Made by a program: the position numbers and the translations under genes
In this document: in pieces, positions 41,203 through 50,368 of the stretch
Layout: every line of letters begins with the position of its first letter
Numbering within the stretch: position 1 is the stretch's first letter
Assembly: GCF_017896165.1 (NCBI RefSeq)
Contig: NZ_JAFCNB010000005.1
Span: 310,001-374,000 of the forward strand
DNA: 64,000 bases
Direction of reading: 5' to 3'
From: Microbispora oryzae
Lineage (GTDB): Bacteria; Actinomycetota; Actinomycetes; Streptosporangiales; Streptosporangiaceae
The notes under the pieces: model-generated
Told to the model about the DNA's origin: nothing
Database searches by the model: none
The model's input: the letters and a program-made list of their open reading frames with translations, nothing else

Positions 41203-42444
41203 TCACGCGGAGGTCACGGAGGCCGGCCGCTCCGCGCCGTCCACAGCCGGCCCGGTCCTGCGGGTGGCGCGCCAGAGCTGGACGTACGACACGATGCCGG
41301 CCGCGAGCAGGGCGAGATTGCGGGCGACCAGCAGGAGCGTGCCGGGCAGGCGGCCCGACCAGCTGTAGTCCTCCTCCACCCAGGGGTAGGCCAGCCCAGT
41401 CAGCGCGGCGGCCACCAGGACGAGCATGACGGCCGCCCGCCGGCTCCGGCCGGGCCGCTCCCGCCGTACCGACAACACGACGGCGGCGATCGCCACCACC
41501 CAGACCAGATACTGCGGCGACAGCACCCGGCTGGTCAGCACCAGGAAGAGCACGGCGGTGAGCGCGGCGTCGTAGTACGAGCGGGCGTCCGGCGCGGCGC
41601 GCAGCCACCACAGCGCCAGCAGCGCGAGCGCCACGGGGGTCGCCGCCAGACTGACCACCTCGGCCGCGGCGATGCCGGGCCCCACCGCCTCCATCGCCCC
41701 GTGCCGGTAGGTCGTGTAGCCGCCCCACCACCCGAGCGCGCGGGCGAGCGCGAACGGCGTCGCGGTGAGCGACTCGATCTGCAACCCGCGGTCGCGCTGG
41801 GCGACGACGAAATCCAGGGCGCCCGGCACCGCCGCCGCGACGACCCCGCACGTCACCGCCGCGGCGACGAACGCGGACGCGCTCCCCTCCAGCAACTCAC
41901 GCCACCGGCGCAGACCGGTGAGCAACGCCACCGGCCACACCTTCACGGCCAGGCCGAGGCCGATCAGGGATCCCCGTACGACCGGGTGCGGCGACAGGGT
42001 CAGCGCCATGACCGCGAGAAGCGTGACCATGAGGTCGTAGCGCGTGATCAGCACCGGACCCAGCAGCGCGGCGCCGACGGTCCAGGCCCACAGCCCGGTC
42101 CTGCCGCGGTCGCCGTCGGCGGACCGGGCGGCGAAGCGCCACAGGAGGAGCAGGACGGCCAGGTCACAGGCGACGGCGAGCAGGAGGAAGGCGTCCCGGT
42201 AGGTGAACGGGAGGAGACGCGGGGCCAGCATCGGCACCGCCGCCAGGGGCGGGTACTGCCACTTCTCGTCCGCGGCCGGGAACGCGCCCGCCAGCAGGGT
42301 GTTGGACCAGAACCGGTAGAGCGACACGTCGTTGTCGAACGCGATCCGGTGGCCGACCGGGATCACCTGCGTCGCCGCGAGGATCAGCAGGGTCCGCGTG
42401 ACCACCCAGGTCACCAGAACCGGCCACACCGGCCTGCGTCGCAT
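41203..42444 (-). CDS. Membrane glycosyltransferase 87 family protein (first of two)
   Basis: A 413-residue polytopic membrane protein with about ten hydrophobic segments, an acidic/aromatic loop FDNDVSLYRFWSNTLLAG near residue 38 and WQYPPLAAVPMLAPRLLPFTYRD, a conserved GT87/GT-C motif. GT87 members transfer mannose from polyprenyl-phosphate donors to lipoglycans in actinobacteria; acceptor here is unknown. The two GT87 genes lie between ponA and the rpsF operon, as in mycobacterial relatives. ATG 42442-42444 follows GGGGGAGAGACGG. Confidence 0.85.
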   Translation of the reverse strand: MRRRPVWPVLVTWVVTRTLLILAATQVIPVGHRIAFDNDVSLYRFWSNTLLAGAFPAADEKWQYPPLAAVPMLAPRLLPFTYRDAFLLLAVACDLAVLLLLWRFAARSADGDRGRTGLWAWTVGAALLGPVLITRYDLMVTLLAVMALTLSPHPVVRGSLIGLGLAVKVWPVALLTGLRRWRELLEGSASAFVAAAVTCGVVAAAVPGALDFVVAQRDRGLQIESLTATPFALARALGWWGGYTTYRHGAMEAVGPGIAAAEVVSLAATPVALALLALWWLRAAPDARSYYDAALTAVLFLVLTSRVLSPQYLVWVVAIAAVVLSVRRERPGRSRRAAVMLVLVAAALTGLAYPWVEEDYSWSGRLPGTLLLVARNLALLAAGIVSYVQLWRATRRTGPAVDGAERPASVTSA

Positions 42445-42603
42445 CCGTCTCTCCCCCGCGTCGCGCCCGGACGGCCGGGGCGCACCCCATACGCCCCAGC
42501 CGTTTCAGGCTACGGGTTCCGGACGTCCTCAGGTCGGCCTCCGGGCCGCGAAATCCGATGAAAGATTCAGCGTTCCGGGGGCGGTCGTAGCGGCCGCGGG
42601 GCG

Positions 42604-43956
42604 TCAGGACACCTCGGCGGCAGGGGTCGCGATCCGGCGCCGCAGGACCAGCCGGTCGTCCGCCCCGTCGAACGCGCCGCCCGACGGGTCGTCGACGTCG
42701 CCCTCGCGGATGACGTCGTCCTCGGGCCGGAGGATGTCCCTGACCACGAAGCCCATCAGGACGATCAGGGTGATCGCCCTCGCCCACACGGACATGAAGT
42801 AGGCCGGGTCGCCGATCCCCGCGTAGCCCGAGTCGGGCACCTGACCGGCCAGGTAGAGCCAGATCGAGAAGAAGTACCAGCACTCGGCCACCATCCAGGC
42901 GGCCAGCGCGCCCCACCGCGGCCGCGCGAGGACCGCGAACGGGACCAGCCACAGTACGTACTGCGGCGACCACACCTTGTTTGTGATCATGAAGGCGGCC
43001 AGCGCGAGGAAGCAGAGCTGCATGAGCCGCGGCCGGCGGGGCGCCGCCAGCGCCAGGACCGCCACCCCGAGCAGCAGCACGGCGAGTGCGGCCATGGCCA
43101 TGGTGTTCAGCGACTCGCCGTCGCCCAGGAACGCCAGCCACTCCGGCCTGGGCACGGTGAACCACTCCGACTTGGAGAAGAAGAACCAGATGGCGCCCCA
43201 GTCGGCGCCGCGTTCACTGCTGAACGCGTAGAACCTCTTCCAGCCGTCGAAGTTGGCCATCATGATCGGCACGTTCACCGCGAGCCATGTGACGACGGCC
43301 GCCGCCACGGTCTTGAGGAAGGGCACCCACCTGGCCGTACGCACGGTGAGCAGGAAGAGCGCGCCGAAGAACATCAGCGGATAGAACTTGGTGGCCACCG
43401 CGAGGGCCAGCAGCGCTCCCGCCAGATAGGGCCGCCGCTTCGACCAGGCGAGCAGGCCGCCGAGCGCGAGCGCACCGGCCGCGAGGTCCCAGTTGATGTA
43501 CGCGCAGAGGATGACGGCCGGACTGACGGCATACCAGAGGGCGTCCCAGCGGCGCCCCTGACCGGCCAGGGCAGCCACGAGCATCGCACCGGCGATGAGG
43601 GAGACGCCCATCAGGAACACGGTGACGTCGTAGAACCTGAGGCCGTCCCCGCCCGCGAGGCGCCGGGCGAACTCCATGAGGCCGCCGATGCCGACGGGAT
43701 ATTCCACCGGATAGTCGATGTAGGGGATCTTGCCGTCGACAAGCTTCTCGACCCAGAACAGCGGATAGATGTCCGTGTAGCAGAAGTGGGTGTACTGCCC
43801 GATCCCGCCGTTCCAGACGCCCCCGAACCGGCAGGGGTACTTCCACAGATAGGCCAGGACGGCCCCGAGCGCCGCGAACAGCCCGATGGGCAGATACAAC
43901 GGCATCCAATACACGACTGTGGGCGGCGGGCTGGAGCGTGTCGTCCGGGTCGTCAT
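42604..43956 (-). CDS. Membrane glycosyltransferase 87 family protein (second of two)
   Basis: A 450-residue polytopic membrane protein. Conserved features: YWMPLYLPIGLFAALGAVLAYLWK at the start, an acidic catalytic-type loop near CYTDIYPLFWVEKLVDGKIPYIDYPVEYPVG, multiple Trp/Tyr-rich helices, and ITNKVWSPQYVLWLVPF, a hallmark of GT87 enzymes. The start ATG at 43954-43956 lacks a Shine-Dalgarno, so it may be leaderless. Same strand as ponA and the other GT87 gene, with 159 bases between. Confidence 0.87.
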   Translation of the reverse strand: MTTRTTRSSPPPTVVYWMPLYLPIGLFAALGAVLAYLWKYPCRFGGVWNGGIGQYTHFCYTDIYPLFWVEKLVDGKIPYIDYPVEYPVGIGGLMEFARRLAGGDGLRFYDVTVFLMGVSLIAGAMLVAALAGQGRRWDALWYAVSPAVILCAYINWDLAAGALALGGLLAWSKRRPYLAGALLALAVATKFYPLMFFGALFLLTVRTARWVPFLKTVAAAVVTWLAVNVPIMMANFDGWKRFYAFSSERGADWGAIWFFFSKSEWFTVPRPEWLAFLGDGESLNTMAMAALAVLLLGVAVLALAAPRRPRLMQLCFLALAAFMITNKVWSPQYVLWLVPFAVLARPRWGALAAWMVAECWYFFSIWLYLAGQVPDSGYAGIGDPAYFMSVWARAITLIVLMGFVVRDILRPEDDVIREGDVDDPSGGAFDGADDRLVLRRRIATPAAEVS

Positions 43957-44070
43957 GGGGGGTATTGCATCATCACCCTCGGCCGGTTGGCGACCTCCGG
44001 CCGTCCCACGCCCGCCGCGCGGGCACTTTCGGGCGTGGCGAGAACGGGTGCGCGGGGCTGTCCGCAAAGC

Positions 44071-44112
44071 CGAGCGCCGTGCGTTTCCCCCGGGGGAGAC
44101 GCACGGCGCTCG
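44071..44112 (-). terminator. Very stable hairpin terminator after the penicillin-binding protein gene
   Basis: CGAGCGCCGTGCGT (44071-44084) and ACGCACGGCGCTCG (44099-44112) are a perfect 14-bp inverted repeat; the 14-base interior TTCCCCCGGGGGAG also pairs almost fully. Lies 16 bases past the stop of the penicillin-binding protein, so it should end that transcript before the GT87 gene. Confidence 0.88.
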
Positions 44113-44128
44113 CGGGCTGTCCGGGGCC

Positions 44129-47100
44129 CTACGGCTTGCTCTCGGGAGGCGTCACCGCGACGGAGTTGGGTGCGAAGTCGCCCATCGGCGGCTGACCGCC
44201 GTTCGGGTCGGCCGCCCCGTCGCCGAGCTGCAGGCCGCCGCTGCTGTCACAGGACAGATCGCCGGGGACGCAGCCCCCCGGCCCCGGGCCGCCCTGGCCC
44301 GGGTCACCTGCCCCGGGGCCACCGGGGAAGTCGGGCGGGAAGCCGGGCGGGAACTCGTCCGTGGGCGTCGGCGACGGCGTCGGCGACGGGCTCGGCACGA
44401 TGTCCTGCGGACTGCCCAGGCCCGACTTCGGCGGGAACTCCTTGACGGGCTTGCCCTGCAGCGCGGCCATCATGAACGTCCGCCAGATGGTCGTCGGCGC
44501 GTCGGCACCCTGGATGTTGCCCAGCGACACCTCTTTGGAGTGGCTGTACGGGTTGTTGGGGCCGTACTTGGTGCTCTCCGGGTTGGGCTTCTCCGGGCAG
44601 TTGGCGTACTTGGGCTGCACGAGCTTGCCGCTCTTGGTGAGGCACTGTTCCCGGTACATGCCGACGGCCGTGGAGAGCTGCGGGGTGAACCCGACGAACC
44701 AGGCCTCCTTGTTGTCGTTGTTAGTACCGGTCTTGCCGGCCGCGGGGCGGCCGATGCCCCGGCCCGCCGCCGTACCGACCTTGAGGACCTGTTCCAGCGC
44801 CGTCACCGCGTCAGCGGCGGCCTCCGGGGAGATGACCTGCTTGACCTCCCGCTGCTCCGGATAGACCACGGTCTTGCCCTGCCGCACCTCCTGGATCACG
44901 TGATAATCCACGTGCCTGCCCTGGTTGGCGAAGATCGAGTAGCCGGCGGCCTGCTCCACGGGCGTCACGCCGATGCTGCCGATCGCGAGCTGGTAGCCGT
45001 GGCCGTGCTCGCCGTTGACGCCGTCCTTGTCCTCCGCGATGGCCTTCTCGCTGATGCCCGCCTTCGCGGCCAGGGCTCGCACGTCGTCGATCTTGCCGGG
45101 CAGGGCGAACGCCATGGAGGCGAAGGCCGTGTTGATCGAGTGAGCCGTGGCGTAGGTGACGTCGATGGCCGTGGGGACGTGCTCGTCGTTGGTGATCTTC
45201 GTCGTGCCGGGCAGTTCCTTGGGCACCGTCTCGTTGCCCGGCACCCAGCTGTTCAGGCTGTAGCCCGCGTCGAGCCACGCCGCCAGCACGTAGGGCTTGA
45301 ACGCCGACGCGGCCTGCTTGCGGGAGTCGAACGGCTCGTTCCACGGGTCGTGGAGGTAGTTGTCGCCGCCGTAGAACGCGAGGACACGACCGTTGGTCGG
45401 ATCGACAGACGCCAGCCCGGCGTGGAACTCCTTGGACATGGAGTTGGTGGTGGCCTTCACCGCCGCCTGGGCGGCCAGCATGAGCTTCTTGTCGAAGGTC
45501 GTGACGATCTTGTAGCCGCCGGACTCCACATCCGCACGGCTGAGGTTGTGCTGCTTGGCCAGCTCGCCGAGCGCGACGGTGAGCATGTAGCCCTTCAGCC
45601 CGCCGAACTCCTCCGCCTCCTTCTTCGGCTTCGGCTTGGGGAACTTCGCCGTGGCCTTGATGTCCGGATACTTCGGCTTGCCGTTGGCGTCGACCATGGT
45701 CGACATACCGTTGATGACGTAGTTGAACCGCTCTTCTGTGGGCTTGAAGTCCTTGTTGTCTTCGGCCTTGTCGAAGTTGCCCGGCTGCTGGATGCGGCCC
45801 GCGAGATAGGCGCCCTCCGAGACCGTCAGCTTGCTGGCGGGCTTGTTGAAGAACTCGCGCGCAGCGGCCTCGATGCCGTAGGTGTTGCGGCCGAAGGGCA
45901 CGGTGTTCAGGTAGAACTCGAGGACCTTCTCCTTGGACCAGTCCTTGTCGAGCTTGACCGAGATGAAGATCTCCTTGACCTTCCGCTTGATGGTCTGCTC
46001 GGTGCTGAGGCCCTTGAAGTAGTTGCGGACCATCTGCTGGGTGATGGTGGAGCCGCCCTGCGTCTGCTGTCCGGTCGCCGTCATCCACACCGACCGGCCG
46101 AGACCGGAGATGTCGATGCCGGAGTCCTCCCAGAACGTACGGTTCTCCGCCGCGATCACCGCGTCCTGCACGTATTTGGGTACCTGGTCGATCTTGATGG
46201 CCACGCGCTTGGTGCCGAGCCTGGCGATGACCTGACCGTCGCGGTAGTAGAACGTGCTCCCCTGCGCGATCGCGGTCTCCTGCGCCTCCTGCTCGGTGGG
46301 CAGCGGCGTGTTGTTGTACGCCACCATGATCATGCCGAAGACGCCGGCCACCAGCACGACGCCGCTGGCCACGAAGATCTTCCAGTTGGGGATGAAGCGC
46401 GTCCAGCTCCGCCGCGGCTCGTCGTCGTCGTCGAAGTCACGCGGACCCCCCGGACCTCCCGGACCGCCGGGCCCGTCCGGACCTCCCGGGCCGCCGGGAC
46501 CACCGGGGCCGCGGCCGCGACGGCCCCGGCCCGGCTCGGCCCTGCGGCGGCGCCCGCCGGCCGGCGCCATCTCGGTGTCCTGGTCGCCGGGGTCGCGCCT
46601 GCGTCCCCCGGGCGGCATGCCCGCCGGCATGCCCATCGCCTGCGTGCGCTCGTCTCCCGGCCGACCGCCGGCCCCCATGGGAGCCCCGCTCGGCACACCG
46701 GGACCACCGTGTCCGCCCGCGCCGCGCGGTCCCTGGGAACCACCCGGACCACTCGGACCACCCGGACCACCAGGTCCGCCCGAGCCGCGATAGCCGCTGG
46801 GCGCGGGGAAGCGGGGATCGCGCGGGTCGCGCCCATCGCGTGGCTCACGGGGATCACGGGGATCACGGCCGCCCTGGGGCGGTCGCGGGGGCGGGCCGGA
46901 CGGCCGGCGCTCCGGAGCGGGCGGGCCGGGCGGCACGGCGTTCATCGCCGCCGTGTCCTCGAAGGCGGCCGCCTCGCGGCGGCGCGGGTCGGCGGGACCG
47001 CCGCCCTGACGCCCGGGGGGAGGGCCGCCCTGCGGTGGAGGTTGCGGGGGCCCGGACGGCCGCCCCGGCCCCTGGTTCCGCTCGGCCCGGTCACCGCCGT

Positions 47101-47233
47101 ACTCGCCGTATTCGCCGTACTCGTCGGATTCCCGGGGCGTGCGACGGCGCCGCCCAGGGCGGGCTGATCCACCGAAGCCCGAGGAGTCCTCGGGACGGCC
47201 GGTCGGCTCCGGTCCGTAGCTGCTGTTTGTCAC
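44129..47233 (-). CDS. ponA: Class A penicillin-binding protein (transglycosylase/transpeptidase)
   Basis: A 1034-residue bifunctional peptidoglycan polymerase. A 280-residue cytosolic N-terminal region is Pro/Gly/Arg rich, followed by one membrane helix at about 281-305 (FVASGVVLVAGVFGMIMVAY). The GT51 domain holds the catalytic Glu in AAENRTFWEDSGIDISGLGRSVW near residue 359 and the QGGSTITQQMVRN motif; the transpeptidase has SAFK (about 642), SIN (about 698) and KTGT (about 832). The C-terminal tail is a disordered Pro/Gly region. Orthologous to mycobacterial PonA1 by position. The upstream DUF5318 gene is on the same strand. Confidence 0.95.
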   Translation of the reverse strand: MTNSSYGPEPTGRPEDSSGFGGSARPGRRRRTPRESDEYGEYGEYGGDRAERNQGPGRPSGPPQPPPQGGPPPGRQGGGPADPRRREAAAFEDTAAMNAVPPGPPAPERRPSGPPPRPPQGGRDPRDPREPRDGRDPRDPRFPAPSGYRGSGGPGGPGGPSGPGGSQGPRGAGGHGGPGVPSGAPMGAGGRPGDERTQAMGMPAGMPPGGRRRDPGDQDTEMAPAGGRRRRAEPGRGRRGRGPGGPGGPGGPDGPGGPGGPGGPRDFDDDDEPRRSWTRFIPNWKIFVASGVVLVAGVFGMIMVAYNNTPLPTEQEAQETAIAQGSTFYYRDGQVIARLGTKRVAIKIDQVPKYVQDAVIAAENRTFWEDSGIDISGLGRSVWMTATGQQTQGGSTITQQMVRNYFKGLSTEQTIKRKVKEIFISVKLDKDWSKEKVLEFYLNTVPFGRNTYGIEAAAREFFNKPASKLTVSEGAYLAGRIQQPGNFDKAEDNKDFKPTEERFNYVINGMSTMVDANGKPKYPDIKATAKFPKPKPKKEAEEFGGLKGYMLTVALGELAKQHNLSRADVESGGYKIVTTFDKKLMLAAQAAVKATTNSMSKEFHAGLASVDPTNGRVLAFYGGDNYLHDPWNEPFDSRKQAASAFKPYVLAAWLDAGYSLNSWVPGNETVPKELPGTTKITNDEHVPTAIDVTYATAHSINTAFASMAFALPGKIDDVRALAAKAGISEKAIAEDKDGVNGEHGHGYQLAIGSIGVTPVEQAAGYSIFANQGRHVDYHVIQEVRQGKTVVYPEQREVKQVISPEAAADAVTALEQVLKVGTAAGRGIGRPAAGKTGTNNDNKEAWFVGFTPQLSTAVGMYREQCLTKSGKLVQPKYANCPEKPNPESTKYGPNNPYSHSKEVSLGNIQGADAPTTIWRTFMMAALQGKPVKEFPPKSGLGSPQDIVPSPSPTPSPTPTDEFPPGFPPDFPGGPGAGDPGQGGPGPGGCVPGDLSCDSSGGLQLGDGAADPNGGQPPMGDFAPNSVAVTPPESKP

Positions 47234-47329
47234 GCGTCCTCGTCCAATGTGTCCAGGGAATTCGTCGATCCGGCGGGGCGGGCCGGCGGCATTCCTCCTA
47301 CGGGTCGTCGTCGCCCTCCGGAGCCCTCT

Positions 47330-47713
47330 CTAGAGGGAAGGGCCCGGGGGATCGGCTGTGCCGAGGACGAACGAGACCGCCAGGTGGTTCCAGGAACAAC
47401 CTTGGCAGACCTCCACGACGTAGACGCGGAATTCGCCGTATTCCCGAGCCATCTCCGGTAGATCAGAAGTGGCCTTCACCTGTCCGGCGACACGTCCGAG
47501 TTCGTCCCCATATACGTATGTGACGTTGGTCACGTTCCGGTGCTCACAGATGGGGCAGACGCGATCGGTGGACTCCCCGTGATAGCGGGCGGCCCTCAGG
47601 AGGTACGGATTCGCGTCGCAGACATCCCGCGCTCCGGTGCGGCCGGCGCGGAACGACTGGACCGTCGCCCGCTTCGCGAGGCCGTAGTCCACGACCGACC
47701 GCTGTGACCACAT
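47330..47713 (-). CDS. DUF5318 family protein
   Basis: A 127-residue soluble protein of unknown function conserved next to ponA in actinomycetes. It begins WSQRSVVDYGLAKRATVQSFRAGRTGARDVCDANPYLLRAARYHGE and has two CxxC pairs, CPICEH and CQGC, likely binding a metal. The ATG at 47711-47713 matches the family N terminus; an ATG 27 bases earlier adds MANGRNLAH. Confidence 0.87.
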   Translation of the reverse strand: MWSQRSVVDYGLAKRATVQSFRAGRTGARDVCDANPYLLRAARYHGESTDRVCPICEHRNVTNVTYVYGDELGRVAGQVKATSDLPEMAREYGEFRVYVVEVCQGCSWNHLAVSFVLGTADPPGPSL

Positions 47714-47794
47714 GTGCGCCAGATTACGACCATTTGCCATCTCTTGCCCAACCGTTGACCCGTTGCTCTGTATGACGCCGCGACGTATCCTGCA

Positions 47795-47815
47795 GATGTA
47801 TCGGCTCGATACATC
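47795..47815. promoter_or_regulatory. Palindromic PadR-type operator upstream of padR-ino1
   Basis: GATGTATCG and CGATACATC are a perfect 9-bp inverted repeat with a GCT centre. It contains ATGTAT and ATACAT halves, as PadR operators generally do (ATGT and ACAT arms). It ends 23 bases before the PadR start, well placed for autorepression of the padR-ino1 operon. Confidence 0.75.
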
Positions 47816-47838
47816 GACATGCGCGGGGGGTGGTTCCA

Positions 47839-48501
47839 GTGACGAGTGCGCGCGGAGGGGTGCTTGAGCTCGCGGTCCTGGGATCGCTGCACGAGACCCC
47901 GCTGCACGGTTACGAGCTGCGCAAACGACTCAACACGCTGCTGGGCATGTTCCGCGCGTTCTCGTACGGCTCTCTCTACCCCTGCCTGCGAGGTCTTCTC
48001 ACCGAGGGGCTGATCGTCGAGGAGGAGCCGCCGGAGGACACCGTCCTCGGCCGGCGATCCAAGATCGTCTACAAGCTGACCGCGGAGGGCAAGGAGCGCC
48101 TTGAGGAGCTCCTCAACCAGGCCGGCCCGTCCGCGTGGGAGGACGAGAGCTTCGGCGTCCGGTTCGCCTTCTTCCGTCACACGGAGGCGGAGGTGCGCCT
48201 GCGCATCCTCGAAGGCCGCCGCAGCCGGCTGGAGGAGCGCCTCGAGCGCGTCCGTACGGCTCTCGCGCGCACCAGGGAGCGGCTGGACAGCTACACCCTC
48301 GAACTCCAGCGCCACGGACTCGAGTCGGTCGAGCGTGAGGTCCGCTGGCTCAACGAGCTGATCGACTCGGAACGGCGGGGCGGCACGGCTCCCGCCGGGG
48401 CGGTGGACGCCGCCGATCCCATGCAGGCGGAGAGGGACACATCCGGGCCTGCCGTACAGGAAACCAGTCACAGGGCGCGAAAGCCCGAGGCGGATAAGTA
48501 A
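47839..48501 (+). CDS. PadR-family transcriptional regulator
   Basis: A 220-residue regulator. Winged helix: [55 protein letters not shown], then [18 protein letters not shown]. The C-terminal half is a long coiled coil ([41 protein letters not shown]) for dimerisation. GTG 47839 follows GGGGGGTGG; GTG 47830 is the alternative. It is 10 bases from ino1, as in the mycobacterial Rv0047c-ino1 locus, so it probably controls inositol synthesis. Confidence 0.93.
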   Translation: MTSARGGVLELAVLGSLHETPLHGYELRKRLNTLLGMFRAFSYGSLYPCLRGLLTEGLIVEEEPPEDTVLGRRSKIVYKLTAEGKERLEELLNQAGPSAWEDESFGVRFAFFRHTEAEVRLRILEGRRSRLEERLERVRTALARTRERLDSYTLELQRHGLESVEREVRWLNELIDSERRGGTAPAGAVDAADPMQAERDTSGPAVQETSHRARKPEADK

Positions 48502-48511
48502 AGGAGCGACT

Positions 48512-49591
48512 ATGGGTTCGGTGCGCGTGGCCATCGTCGGTGTGGGCAACTGCGCCGCGTCGCTGGTGCAGGGCGTCCATTTCTACCGGGACGCGGATCC
48601 GGGCAGTCGGGTGCCGGGCCTGATGCACGTGCGGTTCGGCGATTACCACGTGGGTGACGTGGAGTTCGTCGCGGCCTTCGACGTGGACGCCAAGAAGGTC
48701 GGCCGCGACCTGTCGGAGGCCATCGTGGCCTCCGAGAACAACACCATCAGCATCTGCGACGTGCCCCCGCTGGGCGTCACCGTCCAGCGCGGCCCCACCT
48801 TCGACGGCCTCGGCGCCTACTACCGAGAGATCATCGAAGAGTCCGACGAACACCCCGTCGACGTCGTCCAGGCCCTCAAGGACGCCCAGGTCGACGTCCT
48901 GGTCTCCTACCTGCCCGTCGGCTCCGAAGAAGCCGACCGCTACTACGCCCAGTGCGCCATCGACGCCAAGGTCGCCTTCGTCAACGCCCTGCCCGTCTTC
49001 ATCGCCTCCGACCCCGAATGGGCCGCCAAGTTCACCGCCGCCGGCGTCCCGATCGTCGGCGACGACATCAAATCCCAGGTCGGCGCCACCATCACCCACC
49101 GCGTCCTGGCCAAGCTGTTCGAAGACCGCGGCGTCGAACTGCTGCGCACCTACCAGCTCAACTTCGGCGGCAACATGGACTTCATGAACATGCTGGAGCG
49201 CACCCGCCTCCAGTCCAAGAAGATCTCCAAGACCCAGTCGGTCACCTCCCAGATCCCGCACGAGATGGCCAAGGCCGACGTCCACATCGGCCCCTCCGAC
49301 CACGTGCCCTGGCTCGACGACCGCAAATGGGCCTACGTCCGCCTCGAAGGCCGCTCCTTCGGCGACACCCCCCTCAACCTCGAATACAAACTCGAGGTCT
49401 GGGACTCCCCCAACTCCGCCGGCATCATCATCGACGCCGTCCGCGCCGCCAAGATCGCCCTCGACCGCGGCATCGGCGGCCCGCTGCTGTCGCCGTCGTC
49501 CTACTTCATGAAGTCACCGCCGGAGCAGTACTCCGACGACACCGCCCGCGACGCCGTCGAGAAGTTCATCCGCGGCGAGCTCGAGCGCTGA
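48512..49591 (+). CDS. ino1: Inositol-3-phosphate synthase
   Basis: A 359-residue enzyme converting glucose 6-phosphate to inositol 3-phosphate, supplying phosphatidylinositol, mycothiol and lipoglycans. N-terminal NAD-binding [13 protein letters not shown], then [22 protein letters not shown] and the conserved [34 protein letters not shown] 48542 is too late; ATG 48512 follows AAAGGAGCGACT. Coupled to the PadR regulator. Confidence 0.97.
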   Translation: MGSVRVAIVGVGNCAASLVQGVHFYRDADPGSRVPGLMHVRFGDYHVGDVEFVAAFDVDAKKVGRDLSEAIVASENNTISICDVPPLGVTVQRGPTFDGLGAYYREIIEESDEHPVDVVQALKDAQVDVLVSYLPVGSEEADRYYAQCAIDAKVAFVNALPVFIASDPEWAAKFTAAGVPIVGDDIKSQVGATITHRVLAKLFEDRGVELLRTYQLNFGGNMDFMNMLERTRLQSKKISKTQSVTSQIPHEMAKADVHIGPSDHVPWLDDRKWAYVRLEGRSFGDTPLNLEYKLEVWDSPNSAGIIIDAVRAAKIALDRGIGGPLLSPSSYFMKSPPEQYSDDTARDAVEKFIRGELER

Positions 49592-49613
49592 CGCCGCCCT
49601 CCGCCCGGGCTCC

Positions 49614-49645
49614 ACGCCCCGGCTCCCGCTCGGGAGCCGGGGCGT
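49614..49645. terminator. Bidirectional terminator between ino1 and idi
   Basis: A 15-bp perfect inverted repeat (ACGCCCCGGCTCCCG and its complement) with a 2-base loop lies 22 bases past the ino1 stop and 13 bases before the idi stop on the other strand. It serves both convergent genes. Confidence 0.88.
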
Positions 49646-49658
49646 CGTCATGTACGTT

Positions 49659-50261
49659 TCAGGCTGGTTCGCCGGTCTCCGGCTCGGCCGCCGCGGGCAG
49701 CTCCGCGGGATCCGCCACCGGCCAGGTCAGCGGGTCGGGGCCGAGCGCGACGAGTTGCGGCACCTGTTCCCTCGCCCAGGGCGAGATGTCGAGCTCGCCG
49801 CTCAACACCTGGTCGGCGAAGGTCTTCCACGGCATCCAGCGCACCGTGTCGACCTCCTCCGCGTTGGGCGCCGCCTCGTCCCGCACGACCGCCCGGAAGA
49901 CCGGGCAGAGCTCGTTTTCCACCGTCCCGTTGTCCATGACGGCCCGGTAGGAGAAGCGGGGCAGGATCAGATCGACCGACTCGACCCGCAGACCCAGCTC
50001 GAAGGCGAGCCTGCGTGTCACGGCCACGGACAGCCGTTCGCCGGGCAGCGGATGCCCGCAACAGCTGTTGGTCCACGCACCCGGCCAGGTGAGTTTGCCG
50101 ACCGCGCGTCGCGACAGCAGCACCTGCCCGCCCTCATCGAAAACATAACTGGAGAACGCGAGATGAAGGGGGGTGTGGGCGGTGTGGACCGATGTTTTCG
50201 GAGCGGTGCCGATCGGGTTGCCCTGGCCGTCGACCAGCACGACATGTTCCTGGTAGGTCAC
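49659..50261 (-). CDS. idi: Isopentenyl-diphosphate delta-isomerase (type 1)
   Basis: A 200-residue NUDIX-fold enzyme interconverting IPP and DMAPP. The catalytic Cys is in TWPGAWTNSCCGHPL and the Glu in VENELCPVFRAV, as in E. coli Idi. The N terminus begins TYQEHVVLVDGQGNPIG. The GTG at 50259-50261 is chosen because the domain starts there; an upstream GTG at 50282 would add seven residues. Shine-Dalgarno weak in both cases. Confidence 0.94.
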   Translation of the reverse strand: MTYQEHVVLVDGQGNPIGTAPKTSVHTAHTPLHLAFSSYVFDEGGQVLLSRRAVGKLTWPGAWTNSCCGHPLPGERLSVAVTRRLAFELGLRVESVDLILPRFSYRAVMDNGTVENELCPVFRAVVRDEAAPNAEEVDTVRWMPWKTFADQVLSGELDISPWAREQVPQLVALGPDPLTWPVADPAELPAAAEPETGEPA

Positions 50262-50368
50262 TCTCCGAGAGTACGGGATCACGTCCCCGCGTCCGGTGTC
50301 CGGGACACCCGGGATTCCTCGGGGATGACCCCGATACCGCCCGCTGATCTCCCGCGTAGGCTGTCGCC

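Noticed and set aside
43886-47167. Open frame of over 1000 codons on the plus strand opposite the penicillin-binding protein gene
   Set aside because: It is a high-GC antisense shadow: low-complexity His/Arg/Asp-rich translation, no domain, no Shine-Dalgarno, and the minus strand holds a complete motif-bearing gene.
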